Source: Acetobacterium bakii (GTDB taxonomy: Bacteria > Bacillota > Clostridia > Eubacteriales > Eubacteriaceae). From it: a stretch of 64,000 nt of DNA. The stretch covers positions 39,216-103,215 of the forward strand of contig NZ_LGYO01000044.1 of the NCBI RefSeq assembly GCF_001263355.1. Direction: 5' to 3'. The position numbers and the translations under genes were made by a program. Positions 45,285 through 54,925 of this stretch are shown piece by piece. Position 1 is the stretch's first letter; each line of letters begins with the position of its first letter. The notes below the pieces were generated by a model that saw only the letters and a program-made list of their open reading frames with translations, had not been told where the DNA came from and ran no database searches.

Positions 45285-47429
45285 TTAAAAATCGGAATTT
45301 ATTGCCAGCTGTAAATATTCTGAGGCTTCTTCGAAGTTTCTCTTTTGCTGAAATATTTTCGCAATTTTCTCATAGATATTTCTGGTGCGCGGTGACCGAT
45401 TGAATTTATAGATGGCTAAAGCCTTATTATAATAATTCAATGCGGTGTCATGGTCGCCTTTAAGCACGTATGCACCGCCAATGCTATCATAGGAAGAGGC
45501 AATATCGATATTTTGAGATTCCAAAACTTTTTCCCGAATCGCTAAAGCCTTCTGATAATATTCGATGGCTTCCTTATCCTGACCTTTTAATGAATATACA
45601 ATGCCGATGTTATTAAAGGTATTTGCAGTATGAGGATGATCCGGACCCAATACTTTTTCTCGAATGATTAAGGATTTTTGATAATATGTGAGGGCCTGAT
45701 CATGCTCACCTTTAATCAAATAAGCATACCCCATATTATGATAAATAGTGGCGGTATGGGGGTGATCTCTGCCCTGGACCATTTCTCTGATTTCCAATGA
45801 TTTTTCCAAGCACGCAAGGGCTTGCTCCACCTCGCCTTTAGCAGAGTATGTATTACCCATATTTTGATAGGTGTTAGCGGTATCCGGATTATTCATCCCC
45901 AATACTTTCATTCTTATATCAAGTGCCTTTTGATAGTATGAAAGGGCCTGGTCATGATCCCCTCTGGTTTGGCTTACAACTCCGATATTGTGATAGATGG
46001 CACCCGTTTCCAGGTGTTTAGATCCCAAAAATTTCTCTTTAATTTCTAATGCCTTATGGTAAAACTTTAGAGCTTTATCGCTATCACCTTTAACCTGATA
46101 CACCTCTCCCATATTATTATAGGATGTCGCGGTGTCCGGGTGTTTGGTTCCCAATGTCTTTTCCCTTAGTCCCAATGCCTTCTGCAAATATTCAAATGCT
46201 GCTTCACTATCGCCTTGTTTCAAATAGGCATTCCCCATGTTATTATAAATAGTAGCAATTCGAGTATGTTTTGAACCTAAAATTTTCAGATATATTCCCA
46301 ACGCTTTTTCATAATAAAAAAGGGTCTGGTCACTATTAGCCTTTAACAAATAGGCATTCCCCATGTTTTCATAGCTTGTGGCAGTTTCAAGATGCTCTAC
46401 ACCCAACTCGTTTTCTTTTATTTCCAAGGCCTTTTGAAAATAAGAAAGGGCCTGGTCACTTTCACCTTTTACTAAAAACACCTTCCCCATATTGTCATAG
46501 CCAGCCCCGGTTTCGGGATGATTTGTGCCTAAAACCTTTTCTTCAATTTCCAATGTCTTCAGAAATGATTTTTGAGCTTGATCAATGAAACCACCTGACA
46601 TATAACACACCCCGATATTATGATAAACACTGGCTGTATCAAGATGATAGGACCCCAATTCATTCTCTCTGATCTCCAATGCTTGATACAAATTTTCAAG
46701 TGCCTGCTTAAAGTCAAACTGACTCATCAGATAAATTCCGGTGTTGTAGTAGCTTGTGGCCTGTTCAATGCTATTTTTCCCAACAATAAAATCATATTCT
46801 TTCTGAAAATAGGACTTCAACGCTTTTAAAAGTTCTTGATAATCAGAATAATGAGCTGCCTTAAGATGACGTGTAACCGTAGAAGGATTTAATCCAAACT
46901 CGACTGCAATCAAATTTTGCTGTTCCTTCATTTCAACCATTTTCCAAACAATTTCCCGTTGTTTCACAGTCCATCCTTTGTTCAATAAATTAATGGAACG
47001 AAACAATGCATTAATAAGTTCTTCGTCATTTTTACCGGTTTTATAGAAAACCGAAAAATAGGTTTGGTCCATATTTGGCGTTTCTTTTAATAGGGCTTCT
47101 CGAGCATAGGAATATGCAGGACTGCTTGCTTCTACCTCTTTTTCAGTATTTTTTTTTGCATCAATAGAGCTTAATCCCACACCAAAATTAACAGGATGCG
47201 GGAATATCTCTTTTTTAATCAATTCAATAATTTCAACGGAAATCCATGATGCACTGAACATCCCCAGAAATTCACCATCAACGGTAATTGTGAATTTGGC
47301 AACTATATTTTCTTTATAATCAATATTAATTCGCTTAAGGATATTTTTCAACTTTTCATGGACACGTTTATATTCTACCGGAGTTAACTCTTTTGATTTT
47401 AATAGCAAACCTATGATCGAACAATACAT
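45285..47429 (-). CDS. SatD-like / HTH / TPR-repeat fusion protein
   Basis: 714 residues. The first 145 resemble SatD proteins (IIGLLLKSKELTP.., ITVDGEFLGMF, NFGVGLSSIDA). Residues 150-200 carry a helix-turn-helix (WTVKQREIVWKMVEMKEQQNLIAVEFGLNPSTVTRHLKAA). From about 206 there are eleven 42-residue TPRs of kinesin-light-chain type and a partial twelfth, each with a motif like TATSYNNMGxxYxxKGDxDxAL.YYxKALEIREKxLGxxHPD. It is cytosolic. A signal-responsive regulator or scaffold is likely, with the TPR part as sensor. No partner gene is adjacent. Confidence 0.85.
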   Translation of the reverse strand: MYCSIIGLLLKSKELTPVEYKRVHEKLKNILKRINIDYKENIVAKFTITVDGEFLGMFSASWISVEIIELIKKEIFPHPVNFGVGLSSIDAKKNTEKEVEASSPAYSYAREALLKETPNMDQTYFSVFYKTGKNDEELINALFRSINLLNKGWTVKQREIVWKMVEMKEQQNLIAVEFGLNPSTVTRHLKAAHYSDYQELLKALKSYFQKEYDFIVGKNSIEQATSYYNTGIYLMSQFDFKQALENLYQALEIRENELGSYHLDTASVYHNIGVCYMSGGFIDQAQKSFLKTLEIEEKVLGTNHPETGAGYDNMGKVFLVKGESDQALSYFQKALEIKENELGVEHLETATSYENMGNAYLLKANSDQTLFYYEKALGIYLKILGSKHTRIATIYNNMGNAYLKQGDSEAAFEYLQKALGLREKTLGTKHPDTATSYNNMGEVYQVKGDSDKALKFYHKALEIKEKFLGSKHLETGAIYHNIGVVSQTRGDHDQALSYYQKALDIRMKVLGMNNPDTANTYQNMGNTYSAKGEVEQALACLEKSLEIREMVQGRDHPHTATIYHNMGYAYLIKGEHDQALTYYQKSLIIREKVLGPDHPHTANTFNNIGIVYSLKGQDKEAIEYYQKALAIREKVLESQNIDIASSYDSIGGAYVLKGDHDTALNYYNKALAIYKFNRSPRTRNIYEKIAKIFQQKRNFEEASEYLQLAINSDF

Positions 47430-47905
47430 TTCAGACCTTCTTTATCGTATTTTCTTTGTGATTATAATATCATATCCGCACAACAATTAATATATATTTG
47501 TCTAATAAAACGCAATTTTGTAATAATATAACTGTACAATCTTGTGCTTTTATAGTAAATATATGTTAATTACTAAGACCTTAATGCTTCAAAGCCTTCA
47601 CTCTGGCTGACTCACCATCTTTAATCAATAGTGAATTTTTATCATTCAAACCATTTGACACAATTTTGGATGTGTGGTATAATTTCGAGGCATATACACA
47701 TTTTCCCCCATTTATTTTTTCAGATGGGGGAATTGTTGTATATTAAAATCATATCTTGTATATGATTCTACTTGACTTTACCTGGTTTGTAAAACTTCTT
47801 ATTAAAAAAACGCATATCGTAAGGGATGATGATATGTGCTATCCCATAAATAAGGTGCTTCTTTTTACAAAACAGCTATTGAATAAATTAAAACAAGGAG
47901 AAGTC
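47430..47905. other. Long leader of the CoA-transferase operon
   Basis: No gene confirmed. It has a strong promoter at 47655-47683 (+), a hairpin TTCCCCCAT/ATGGGGGAA at 47703-47732, and about 170 bases before the ctfA start. An ATG-initiated frame inside the leader (near 47756, joining in frame) lacks a ribosome site. Confidence 0.55.
47655..47683 (+). promoter_or_regulatory. Promoter of the CoA-transferase operon
   Basis: TTGACA at 47655-47660 and TATAAT at 47678-47683 with 17 bases between. The transcript would have a long leader (about 215 bases) with a 9-bp hairpin near its 5' end. Confidence 0.85.
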
Positions 47906-48616
47906 ATGACAAAACAAATTAGACCTGAAGAAGCTGTAAAGATGATAAAAAACGGGTCGACTGTTATGATTGGTGGATTTTTAGGAGCTGCTGTCCCATT
48001 ACTTATGATTGATCAGCTTGCTGAAAGCGACATTAAAGAAATTACGCTAATTACCATCGGTGCCGGTTACCGTGGCGGTGGTGTGGATATTGGAAAATTA
48101 ATTCTAAATAGACAAATAAAAAAAATCATTTGTTCTCACGTGGGAACTGATCCAAATCTTATTAGCCAAATTGTGAATAATGAAATCGAAATGGATTTAT
48201 CCCCTATGGGAACCTTTGTTGAACGGGTCCGAGCTGGAGGCGCCGGTCTGGGGGCTGTTGTAACCCCTGTTGGCCTGGGTACTGAAGTTGAAAAAATGGC
48301 CGAGAAAATCACAATCGATGGCAATGACTTTCTTCTTCACAAACCAATCCGGGCCGAAATTGCGATTGTTAAAGCTTATCGTGCCGACAGTCTCGGTAAC
48401 CTACAATACAGTGGAATTTACAGTTCGAATCCTGTAATGGCTACTGCGGCAGATCTCGTAATCGCAGAAGTGGATGAACTTGTTGAGATTGGCGATATCC
48501 TACCTGAGCAGGTGGGGACTCCAGGCATTTATGTTGATTACATTGTTCCCGGACATTCCAGCAAAAAACGCCAGGAAATTTATGAAGCACTTTGGATTGC
48601 CACAAACAAATTATAG
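47906..48616 (+). CDS. CoA-transferase subunit A
   Basis: 236 residues from ATG at 47906 (AAGGAG six bases before); an upstream in-frame ATG at 47756 has no ribosome site. Type I CoA-transferase alpha subunit: MIGGFLGAAVPLLMIDQL, GGGVDIGKLI, SPMGTFVERVRAGGAGLGAVVTPVGLGTEVE, and the C-terminal GIYVDYIVP. It works with the next gene to move CoA from acyl-CoA to a free acid such as acetate. It is 12 bases upstream of subunit B. Confidence 0.94.
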   Translation: MTKQIRPEEAVKMIKNGSTVMIGGFLGAAVPLLMIDQLAESDIKEITLITIGAGYRGGGVDIGKLILNRQIKKIICSHVGTDPNLISQIVNNEIEMDLSPMGTFVERVRAGGAGLGAVVTPVGLGTEVEKMAEKITIDGNDFLLHKPIRAEIAIVKAYRADSLGNLQYSGIYSSNPVMATAADLVIAEVDELVEIGDILPEQVGTPGIYVDYIVPGHSSKKRQEIYEALWIATNKL

Positions 48617-48628
48617 GAGGTGTGTTAA

Positions 48629-49279
48629 ATGCCAAAAAATTATATCGCACAACGAATTGGAAAAGAATTTAAGAACGGGATGTATGCCAATCTTGGAATT
48701 GGCATTCCAACCCTTTCAGCTGATTATATTCCAGAAGGTGTTGAAGTATTTCTTCAATCCGAAAATGGAGCCTTGCTTTTTGGTCCAAAACCCCAGCGAG
48801 GTATGAGCAACCCAGATTTATCCAATGCCGGAACTGAGCCGATCACCATGCTTCCCGGTGGATCTCTTTTTGATATCAATGCCTCATTTGCCATGATCAG
48901 AGGCGGTCATATTGATATGACCGTTCTTGGAGCGTTGGAAGTCGATCAACACGGTAATCTGGCCAGTTGGAAAATCCCCGGGAAATGTTTAAGCGGTATG
49001 GGTGGCGCAATGGATCTCTTGTATGGCTGTAAAAAAGTCATTGCCGCTTTAACACATACGGATAAATATGGTCACTCAAAAATTAAGAAGCAATGTGCTC
49101 TTCCCCTTACCGGAGCTCATGTGGTAGACATGATTATCACTGACAAGGCCGTTTTTTCGGTTACTGGTGAAGGAATAATCCTTGATGAACTGGCACCCGG
49201 TGTTACAGTCACTGAAATAATAGACCTTACTGAGGCGGATATCATAAATATTGATGATTGGAAAAATAATGAAAAATAA
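48629..49279 (+). CDS. CoA-transferase subunit B
   Basis: 216 residues with the catalytic-Glu motif SENGALLFGP (the glutamyl-CoA-forming residue) and YANLGIGIPTLSADYIPEGVEVF. Further motifs are GGHIDMTVLGALEVDQHGNLASWKIPGK and GMGGAMDLLYG. It is the beta partner of the preceding gene. By family, substrates are short-chain acids (acetoacetate, butyrate, acetate) or, in acetogens, aromatic acrylates. The substrate is uncertain. The MFS gene overlaps its 3' end. Confidence 0.94.
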   Translation: MPKNYIAQRIGKEFKNGMYANLGIGIPTLSADYIPEGVEVFLQSENGALLFGPKPQRGMSNPDLSNAGTEPITMLPGGSLFDINASFAMIRGGHIDMTVLGALEVDQHGNLASWKIPGKCLSGMGGAMDLLYGCKKVIAALTHTDKYGHSKIKKQCALPLTGAHVVDMIITDKAVFSVTGEGIILDELAPGVTVTEIIDLTEADIINIDDWKNNEK

Positions 49280-50516
49280 TAATGTAGCAACCTATGATAA
49301 AAAAAGATGGCTGATCTTAGCCATCAGCGTTGCAATTAATTTGTGTATTGGTTTTGCGTATGCCTGGAGTGTTTTTCAAAAACCCCTGATGACCGAATTC
49401 GGTTGGACAGCATCTCAAACATCGATGGCTTTCACCGTCAATCTTTTTGTGCTTCCCATTGCTATGATTTTTTCAGGAATTTTGGTGAAGAAATTTTCGG
49501 TTAAGCCAGTCGTTTTATTTGGCGGCGTTGTTTTCGCATTGGGTCTTTATTTAACCGGTTTGACCGTCAATGTATACACCTTATATATCACCTATGGCAT
49601 TATTGCCGGAAGCGGCATTGGTTTAATTTATTCCTGTACCGTAGCTAATACCGTCAAATGGTTTCCCGATAAAAAAGGTCTGGCAGGCGGTTTATCGGCC
49701 GGCGGTTTCGGCGCCGGATCCCTGATATTTGCTCCTTTAGCAGTAAAGTTCATTACCCTGTATGGTGTTTTAAATGCTTTTCAGATTTTAGGACTTTTGT
49801 TCGGAGGAATTATTATAATCCTAGGCTTATTTTTGAAATCGCCTCCTGAAGCTCTGAAAATATCTGATGAAAAAATAGTCACTTTGGCTAAATTCCGGGA
49901 TATTCCAACAAAAGATATGCTGACAAGCCTGGATTTTTATATTATTTGGCTGTTGATGGTGCTAGGCTGCATCTCTGGTCTGATGATTATCAGCCAGGCC
50001 TCCCCCATCGGACAGGTCCAGGTTGGACTGACTCCTGAGCAGGCAGCCTTTGCTGTCGGATTTCTGGGACTGGCCAATGCTGTAGGAAGAGTAGCCTGGG
50101 GTATGATTTCCGATAAATTTGGCCGCTATAATACTTTGATGATTATGTTCACAACCAGTGGTATTGGCTTGCTGATTTTATACAGCACATCCAGTTTATC
50201 CCTGTTTATGGCTGGTATTTGTCTGATCGCGGCAAGTTATGGCGGCGTATTTGGTCTGTTCCCTTCACTGACCGCTGATAATTTTGGAATGAAGTTCCTG
50301 GCTATGAATTACGGCGTTGTTATGACGGGCTTGTCCATCGGCGCGGTTATCGGACCTAAAATAGCATCATACGCTGTTGAGTCCAGTGGCGGCACCTATA
50401 ATTTGGCATTTTTGATTACGCTGATCATTAATATTTCTGCCATTGTTTTAGTCTTTGCCGCTAAAGTCATCAGCAATAAAAAGCAAAAGACTGTTACTTT
50501 AACCGAAGAGTCTTAA
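49269..50516 (+). CDS. OFA-family MFS carboxylate transporter
   Basis: About 415 residues from ATG at 49269 inside the end of subunit B; a TTG at 49251 is possible but lacks a site. Twelve membrane segments, with the family start RWLILAISVAINLCIGFAYAWSVFQKPLM and MAFTVNLFVLPIAMIFSG. The OFA-type central region is DFYIIWLLMVLGCISGLMIISQASPIGQ. OFA members exchange oxalate/formate or related organic acids. Co-transcription with a CoA-transferase suggests uptake and activation of one carboxylic acid. Confidence 0.92.
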   Translation: MKNNNVATYDKKRWLILAISVAINLCIGFAYAWSVFQKPLMTEFGWTASQTSMAFTVNLFVLPIAMIFSGILVKKFSVKPVVLFGGVVFALGLYLTGLTVNVYTLYITYGIIAGSGIGLIYSCTVANTVKWFPDKKGLAGGLSAGGFGAGSLIFAPLAVKFITLYGVLNAFQILGLLFGGIIIILGLFLKSPPEALKISDEKIVTLAKFRDIPTKDMLTSLDFYIIWLLMVLGCISGLMIISQASPIGQVQVGLTPEQAAFAVGFLGLANAVGRVAWGMISDKFGRYNTLMIMFTTSGIGLLILYSTSSLSLFMAGICLIAASYGGVFGLFPSLTADNFGMKFLAMNYGVVMTGLSIGAVIGPKIASYAVESSGGTYNLAFLITLIINISAIVLVFAAKVISNKKQKTVTLTEES

Positions 50517-50541
50517 TGATTTAACAATACAAAAAATTTAT

Positions 50542-50587
50542 AAGAGCATGTTCAAAAACTTTTTTCAAGTATTTTGAACATGCTCTT
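50542..50587. terminator. Bidirectional terminator between the MFS and methyltransferase genes
   Basis: 16-bp perfect stem AAGAGCATGTTCAAAA / TTTTGAACATGCTCTT, arms 50542-50557 and 50572-50587, with a T-rich tail. It separates convergent genes. Confidence 0.92.
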
Positions 50588-50635
50588 TTATTTAACATTA
50601 TAAAATTAAGGACGAATGAATGGCCCTACATCTGA

Positions 50636-51790
50636 TCAGTCAAAATATTTGTTTTCCTGCAATAGCTGATATAATGTTGGGTTTAAACCAAATTCCCTGA
50701 TAATATTTCGGACCTCTTCCAGGCGTTTGTTTTTCACGGCTACTGGAATGTTCTTTTTGATTCCACGGATTAAAATATTCTTAGGCGTGTGGTCAAAATC
50801 AATAAATTCCAATAGCTGGGTTTTATACCCGCAATACTCCAGTAAATGCCCTCTTATGGCATCAGTCATCAATGCAGCTGTTCGTTCTTTAATGATACCA
50901 TAGTGGGTCAATAAGGATAGCTTATCGCTTTCAATTTGCCCATTTAATTCATGTTGACAGCAGGGAACAGAAAAAATCATTTTCGCTTCCCACTCGATGG
51001 CATTAAAAAGAGCATAATCCGTTGCGGTATCACAGGCGTGGAGGGTAATCACCATATCAACCGGAAAATTACACTGATAACCATTGATATCACCTAATTC
51101 AAAGTGCAACTGTTCATATCCGTATTTTTCTGCGGTTTCATTGCATTTCGCAATCACATCTACTTTTAAATCCAAACCGATTATGGTTACATTAATCTTT
51201 CGAATCACCCGGAAATAATAGTACAATACAAAGGTAAAATAAGATTTACCACAGCCAAAATCGATGATTGTAAAATCATCAATATCCAGATCTTTAATGG
51301 CATCATCAATGATTTCGATAAAGCGATTGATCTGTTTGTATTTATCATACATTGCCTTAACCACCGTCCCGGATTGGGTAAATATCCCCATGTCCACCAG
51401 TGGTTGAATAAGGGTTCCTTCCGGCAAAATATAATTTTTCCTGCGATTATGGTCCATGGCTAGGGGTTGGATATTTTTATTCCTGACTTTTGAAAATAAA
51501 CATTTACCCTTTTTAGATATTCGGATCATTAATTCATAGTCTTCATTCCAGGCATTTAATTGCTTGTAATTATTCTCCATAATGCCAGTAATAAAGGTTT
51601 TTATATCCTTTTTGGGGATATTTTCATGATAAACTTTGTCTTTCGAAAATTGTTCAACATGATAAAATTCATTTTTTAAATTAATGATCATTCTGCTGAA
51701 TTTTTCTTCTTTTTTTATCGGATTGCTGATTATATATTTATGTGGCTCATATGATAATATGATGTCTATATTGTGTGTAAAATTATCCAT
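50636..51790 (-). CDS. SAM-dependent methyltransferase (Methyltransf_32 type)
   Basis: 384 residues. The N-terminal 150 residues are charged and have no recognised domain. The class I methyltransferase core has DDFTIIDFGCGKSYFTFVLYYYF (motif I), TIIGLDLKVDVIAKCNETAEKYG, LHFELGDING and MVITLHACDTATDYALF. The D-x-G-C-G-x-G variant reads DFGCGKS. Downstream is FSVPCCQHELNGQ. This matches a conserved family seen in Firmicutes; the substrate (RNA or protein) is not known. It ends 21 bases before the nnr gene start direction on the same strand and may be co-transcribed. Confidence 0.85.
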   Translation of the reverse strand: MDNFTHNIDIILSYEPHKYIISNPIKKEEKFSRMIINLKNEFYHVEQFSKDKVYHENIPKKDIKTFITGIMENNYKQLNAWNEDYELMIRISKKGKCLFSKVRNKNIQPLAMDHNRRKNYILPEGTLIQPLVDMGIFTQSGTVVKAMYDKYKQINRFIEIIDDAIKDLDIDDFTIIDFGCGKSYFTFVLYYYFRVIRKINVTIIGLDLKVDVIAKCNETAEKYGYEQLHFELGDINGYQCNFPVDMVITLHACDTATDYALFNAIEWEAKMIFSVPCCQHELNGQIESDKLSLLTHYGIIKERTAALMTDAIRGHLLEYCGYKTQLLEFIDFDHTPKNILIRGIKKNIPVAVKNKRLEEVRNIIREFGLNPTLYQLLQENKYFD

Positions 51791-51810
51791 TTTTTCTCCA
51801 AGCTTTATGT

Positions 51811-53304
51811 CTATTTAAGCACATACTTCAGCGATTCAGTAATGCTTCGAGCCGTCAGAGTAGATTGTCCAAAGGCCTCGGCATAGTAATCTCCGGCTTT
51901 TCCATGGTAGTATACTCCCGCTTTTGCGGCTTCGAATATTTCCACATTCTGACCGGCAATCCCGGCAATCATTCCTGCCAGGACATCACCGCTTCCGCCG
52001 GTTGCCATTCCCGGGTTTCCTGTGGAATTAAACCAGATTTCGCCGTTGGTTCCAAAAATCATGGTACGATAACCTTTAAGAACTAATACCACCTGGTATT
52101 CGGTGGCAAACTTTTGTCCGTAGCCCAGGGGATCCTGAAGGATTTCCTCTCGGGGAACGCCAATCAGCCGCGAAAATTCACCAAAATGCGGAGTAATGAC
52201 AACCGGCGTCTTGGAGGATTTCAGGGTATCCATAACAAGGGATAAATGATGAATTCCATCGGCATCAATCACCACCGGCAAGGATCCCTGTAATATATGT
52301 TCCAGAATAAAACTGTAGTTTTTGGCCCGGCCGAGACCAGGTCCAATAAGAATTACTTTTTTTCGGTCTTTTTCGATGTTCTCAGCGGTAATATTACAGT
52401 CATAGGTTTTAATCAATGCTTCCACAGGGGCTCTCGCCACCACTGGAAGATAGATGTCCTGAGGCACATAACAGGTCACCAGGCCACCGCCGCTTTTCAA
52501 TGCGCCTTCAACCGCGAGAATTCCTGCACCGCTCATTCCCTTTGAACCGGCAATCACAACCACGGAACCATAATCAAATTTATGGGTATTCTTTTTTCGC
52601 TTCGTGGGAAAAGAAAGATCAGATTCCCGAGTGTAATATTTATCGTTTGGAATACTGTTTTCATCTATACCAATATCAATAAGAACCGTATCGCCGGTAT
52701 AATCCGGTCCGTCATTAAGCAGACAACCGGTTTTATAATTTTGAATCACAATGGTTTTATCTGCAAATATACCATTGCCAAGGTTGAGCCCAGTATCCCC
52801 TCTTAACCCGGAGGGAATATCAATGGCAATCTTTTGCCCGGTAAATGCATTAACAATATCAAAAATCTGATGATATTTTTCTGAAAATTTCTGCTCCGTT
52901 AAGCCAGTTCCAAAAATCGCATCCACAAGATGGGTGGCACGTTTTAAGATTAAATCAAAATCTTCAAACTCAGTTTTTTCTGAAATGAAACGAATTGGAA
53001 CGTCTAATTCTCTTAATCGTTTTAAGTTAATAAGACTTTCTTCGGAGAATTTTTCCTCGGGTTCTGTAAAAAAAACATTTACGCCATACCCTTGACCAAA
53101 AAGAAGTCGACTAATAACCTGGCCGTCTCCGCCATTATTTCCAGGCCCGCAGATTATAACCACCCGAGAATCCTTTTTCAAATCCTTTTCAATAATCTCA
53201 GTGCACTTATTCCCAGCTTTTTCCATTAGATCAATACTATTTATTCCAGCTGCTATGGCATATCGATCCATAACCGCCATTTCTTTTGGAGTTACAACTT
53301 TCAC
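51811..53304 (-). CDS. nnr: Bifunctional NAD(P)H-hydrate repair enzyme
   Basis: 497 residues. The N-terminal epimerase (YjeF_N) is MDRYAIAAGINSIDLMEKAGNKC, VVIICGPGNNGGDGQVISRLL, AIFGTGL and IDIPSGLRGDTG. The C-terminal ADP/ATP-dependent dehydratase (YjeF_C/carbohydrate-kinase fold) is KFDYGSVVVIAGSKGMSGAGILAVEGALKSGGGLVT, IGPGLG, VVITPHFGEFSRL and NPGMATGGSGDVLAGMIAG. It repairs damaged NAD(P)HX. Both domains look complete. Confidence 0.96.
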   Translation of the reverse strand: MKVVTPKEMAVMDRYAIAAGINSIDLMEKAGNKCTEIIEKDLKKDSRVVIICGPGNNGGDGQVISRLLFGQGYGVNVFFTEPEEKFSEESLINLKRLRELDVPIRFISEKTEFEDFDLILKRATHLVDAIFGTGLTEQKFSEKYHQIFDIVNAFTGQKIAIDIPSGLRGDTGLNLGNGIFADKTIVIQNYKTGCLLNDGPDYTGDTVLIDIGIDENSIPNDKYYTRESDLSFPTKRKKNTHKFDYGSVVVIAGSKGMSGAGILAVEGALKSGGGLVTCYVPQDIYLPVVARAPVEALIKTYDCNITAENIEKDRKKVILIGPGLGRAKNYSFILEHILQGSLPVVIDADGIHHLSLVMDTLKSSKTPVVITPHFGEFSRLIGVPREEILQDPLGYGQKFATEYQVVLVLKGYRTMIFGTNGEIWFNSTGNPGMATGGSGDVLAGMIAGIAGQNVEIFEAAKAGVYYHGKAGDYYAEAFGQSTLTARSITESLKYVLK

Positions 53305-53401
53305 TTTTTTCCTCTTTTCGTGTTAACAGGTATGTTTTCTGTGTCATTCATTTTTAGACAACACTATGATTATACCAATTATTACTATTTTGTAAACAAA
53401 A

Positions 53402-53425
53402 AAACCGTCATCTTAATGACGGTTT
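53402..53425 (-). terminator. Terminator of the yebC-peptidoglycan-binding operon
   Basis: 10-bp stem AAACCGTCAT/ATGACGGTTT with a CTTA loop. On the minus strand it is followed by a T-run. It lies 18 bases after the stop of the peptidoglycan-binding gene. Confidence 0.9.
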
Positions 53426-53442
53426 CGAAATTAAGCTATTTT

Positions 53443-54114
53443 TTATTTTCTAAGAGCATCCAGGGCCTTCAAAGTATTTGAATCAATCTTACCGGTTTCC
53501 GTTAAGCCACTGGCCTTTTGGAACGCAATGACCGCAGCTTCGGTCGTATCGCCAAAGTTACCGTTAGCCTCTGATTCTGCTAAATACCCTTGATTAACTA
53601 AAATTGTTTGGTAGGTTTGCAGCAGCTGACTGCTATCGCCTTTTTCAAACTTAATGTTTTCGGCTACCAATGAAATAATAGTAGATCGGTCAAATTTACC
53701 GGTTGTTTCCAAACCTTTCATTGCCTGATAGGTTTTTAGTGCGGTTTGAACTTCTTCAGTGAACTGGGTGCTTGGCTGATTGATCATAAAACCCAGGGTA
53801 TAGAGTATTTGCTGATATTCCAGGATTTCTTCACTGGTTTCGCCAACAGAATATTCTGTAATCACAATAGTCTGACCATCCTCAGTTGTAATTTCACTGG
53901 TTTTTTCTTCCTCAGCTTGAGTGTTGCTGTTTGTTTTTGCTCCGATATTAATTGCGTAAACTTCGGCAATACCTTGTGGTTCCATCGAAATTTGGTCCGC
54001 GGCGGCATAAACATCTTCCACAACAAAAGATGATGTGAGGGACACAAATACAATCGCCGAAACTAGGTATAGAGCAACGTCCTTCGTTTTTTTCCATAAT
54101 AGTTTACTGGTCAT
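53443..54114 (-). CDS. Secreted protein with two peptidoglycan-binding domains
   Basis: About 223 residues from ATG at 54114, which has GGAG at the right spacing and overlaps the end of yebC; longer starts lie inside yebC. A signal-peptide-like segment ([21 protein letters not shown]) is followed by a Thr/Glu-rich linker. Then come two PG_binding_1-type modules: [42 protein letters not shown], and [41 protein letters not shown]. No catalytic domain is present, so it is a wall-binding protein. It overlaps yebC, which is an odd partner. Confidence 0.86.
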   Translation of the reverse strand: MTSKLLWKKTKDVALYLVSAIVFVSLTSSFVVEDVYAAADQISMEPQGIAEVYAINIGAKTNSNTQAEEEKTSEITTEDGQTIVITEYSVGETSEEILEYQQILYTLGFMINQPSTQFTEEVQTALKTYQAMKGLETTGKFDRSTIISLVAENIKFEKGDSSQLLQTYQTILVNQGYLAESEANGNFGDTTEAAVIAFQKASGLTETGKIDSNTLKALDALRK

Positions 54115-54841
54115 CTTCTGCTCCGATCCAATTATGCCAAACTTCTTGTATGTCTTCATTGTCATCAAACATATCAATCATTCGCTGCATTTTTTTAATA
54201 TCTCCTGGTTCCAGTTCAGTTTCAGTGGCTGGAATCATCGCAATCTCGGCTGAGGCAAGCTCATACCCGGCACCTCTGAGTGCTTCGCAAACCGCTCCAA
54301 AATCAAAAGGTTCAGTGCTGATTTCAAAGCCCTCATCGGCTACTTCAACATCCTCTGCGCCTGCTTCAAGTGCGATCATCATGAGTTCTTCTTCGTCAAT
54401 ATCCGCTGACTGTTCAATCATGATCTGTCCCTTTTTCGTAAATAAAAAACCAACACAACCACTGGTTCCAAGGTTTCCGCCATTTTTATCAAATGCGTGA
54501 CGAACGTCCCCGGCAGTTCTGTTTTTATTATCGGTAAGGGTTTCAACGATCACGGCAACGCCACCCGGGCCGTAGCCTTCATAGGTAATTTCTTCATAAA
54601 TACTGCCCTGTAATTCTCCCGCACCTTTTTTAATGGCCCGATCAATATTATCATTTGGCATATTCGCTGCTTTTGCCTTAATAATTGCTTCTTTAAGCTT
54701 TGCGTTCATTTCCGGATCGCTGCCGCCCTCACGGGATGCAACTGCAATATATTTTGCTATTTTTGTGAAAATCTGACCTCTTTTAGCATCAGCTTTTCCT
54801 TTTTTGTGTTTAATGGTCGACCATTTTGAATGTCCTGACAT
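54104..54841 (-). CDS. yebC: YebC/TACO1-family translation or transcription factor
   Basis: 245 residues from ATG at 54841 (AGGAGG site), starting [28 protein letters not shown], the family hallmark. Later motifs are [49 protein letters not shown] and [19 protein letters not shown]. YebC proteins assist translation of difficult sequences such as polyproline, and some act on transcription. It is complete. Confidence 0.95.
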   Translation of the reverse strand: MSGHSKWSTIKHKKGKADAKRGQIFTKIAKYIAVASREGGSDPEMNAKLKEAIIKAKAANMPNDNIDRAIKKGAGELQGSIYEEITYEGYGPGGVAVIVETLTDNKNRTAGDVRHAFDKNGGNLGTSGCVGFLFTKKGQIMIEQSADIDEEELMMIALEAGAEDVEVADEGFEISTEPFDFGAVCEALRGAGYELASAEIAMIPATETELEPGDIKKMQRMIDMFDDNEDIQEVWHNWIGAEDDQ

Positions 54842-54925
54842 CGACAACCTCCTAATATACTTTATGCTTTTACAATAAATAATTGTATCATATTGTTATT
54901 ATAACTACAATCCTCTTTTTTTATC

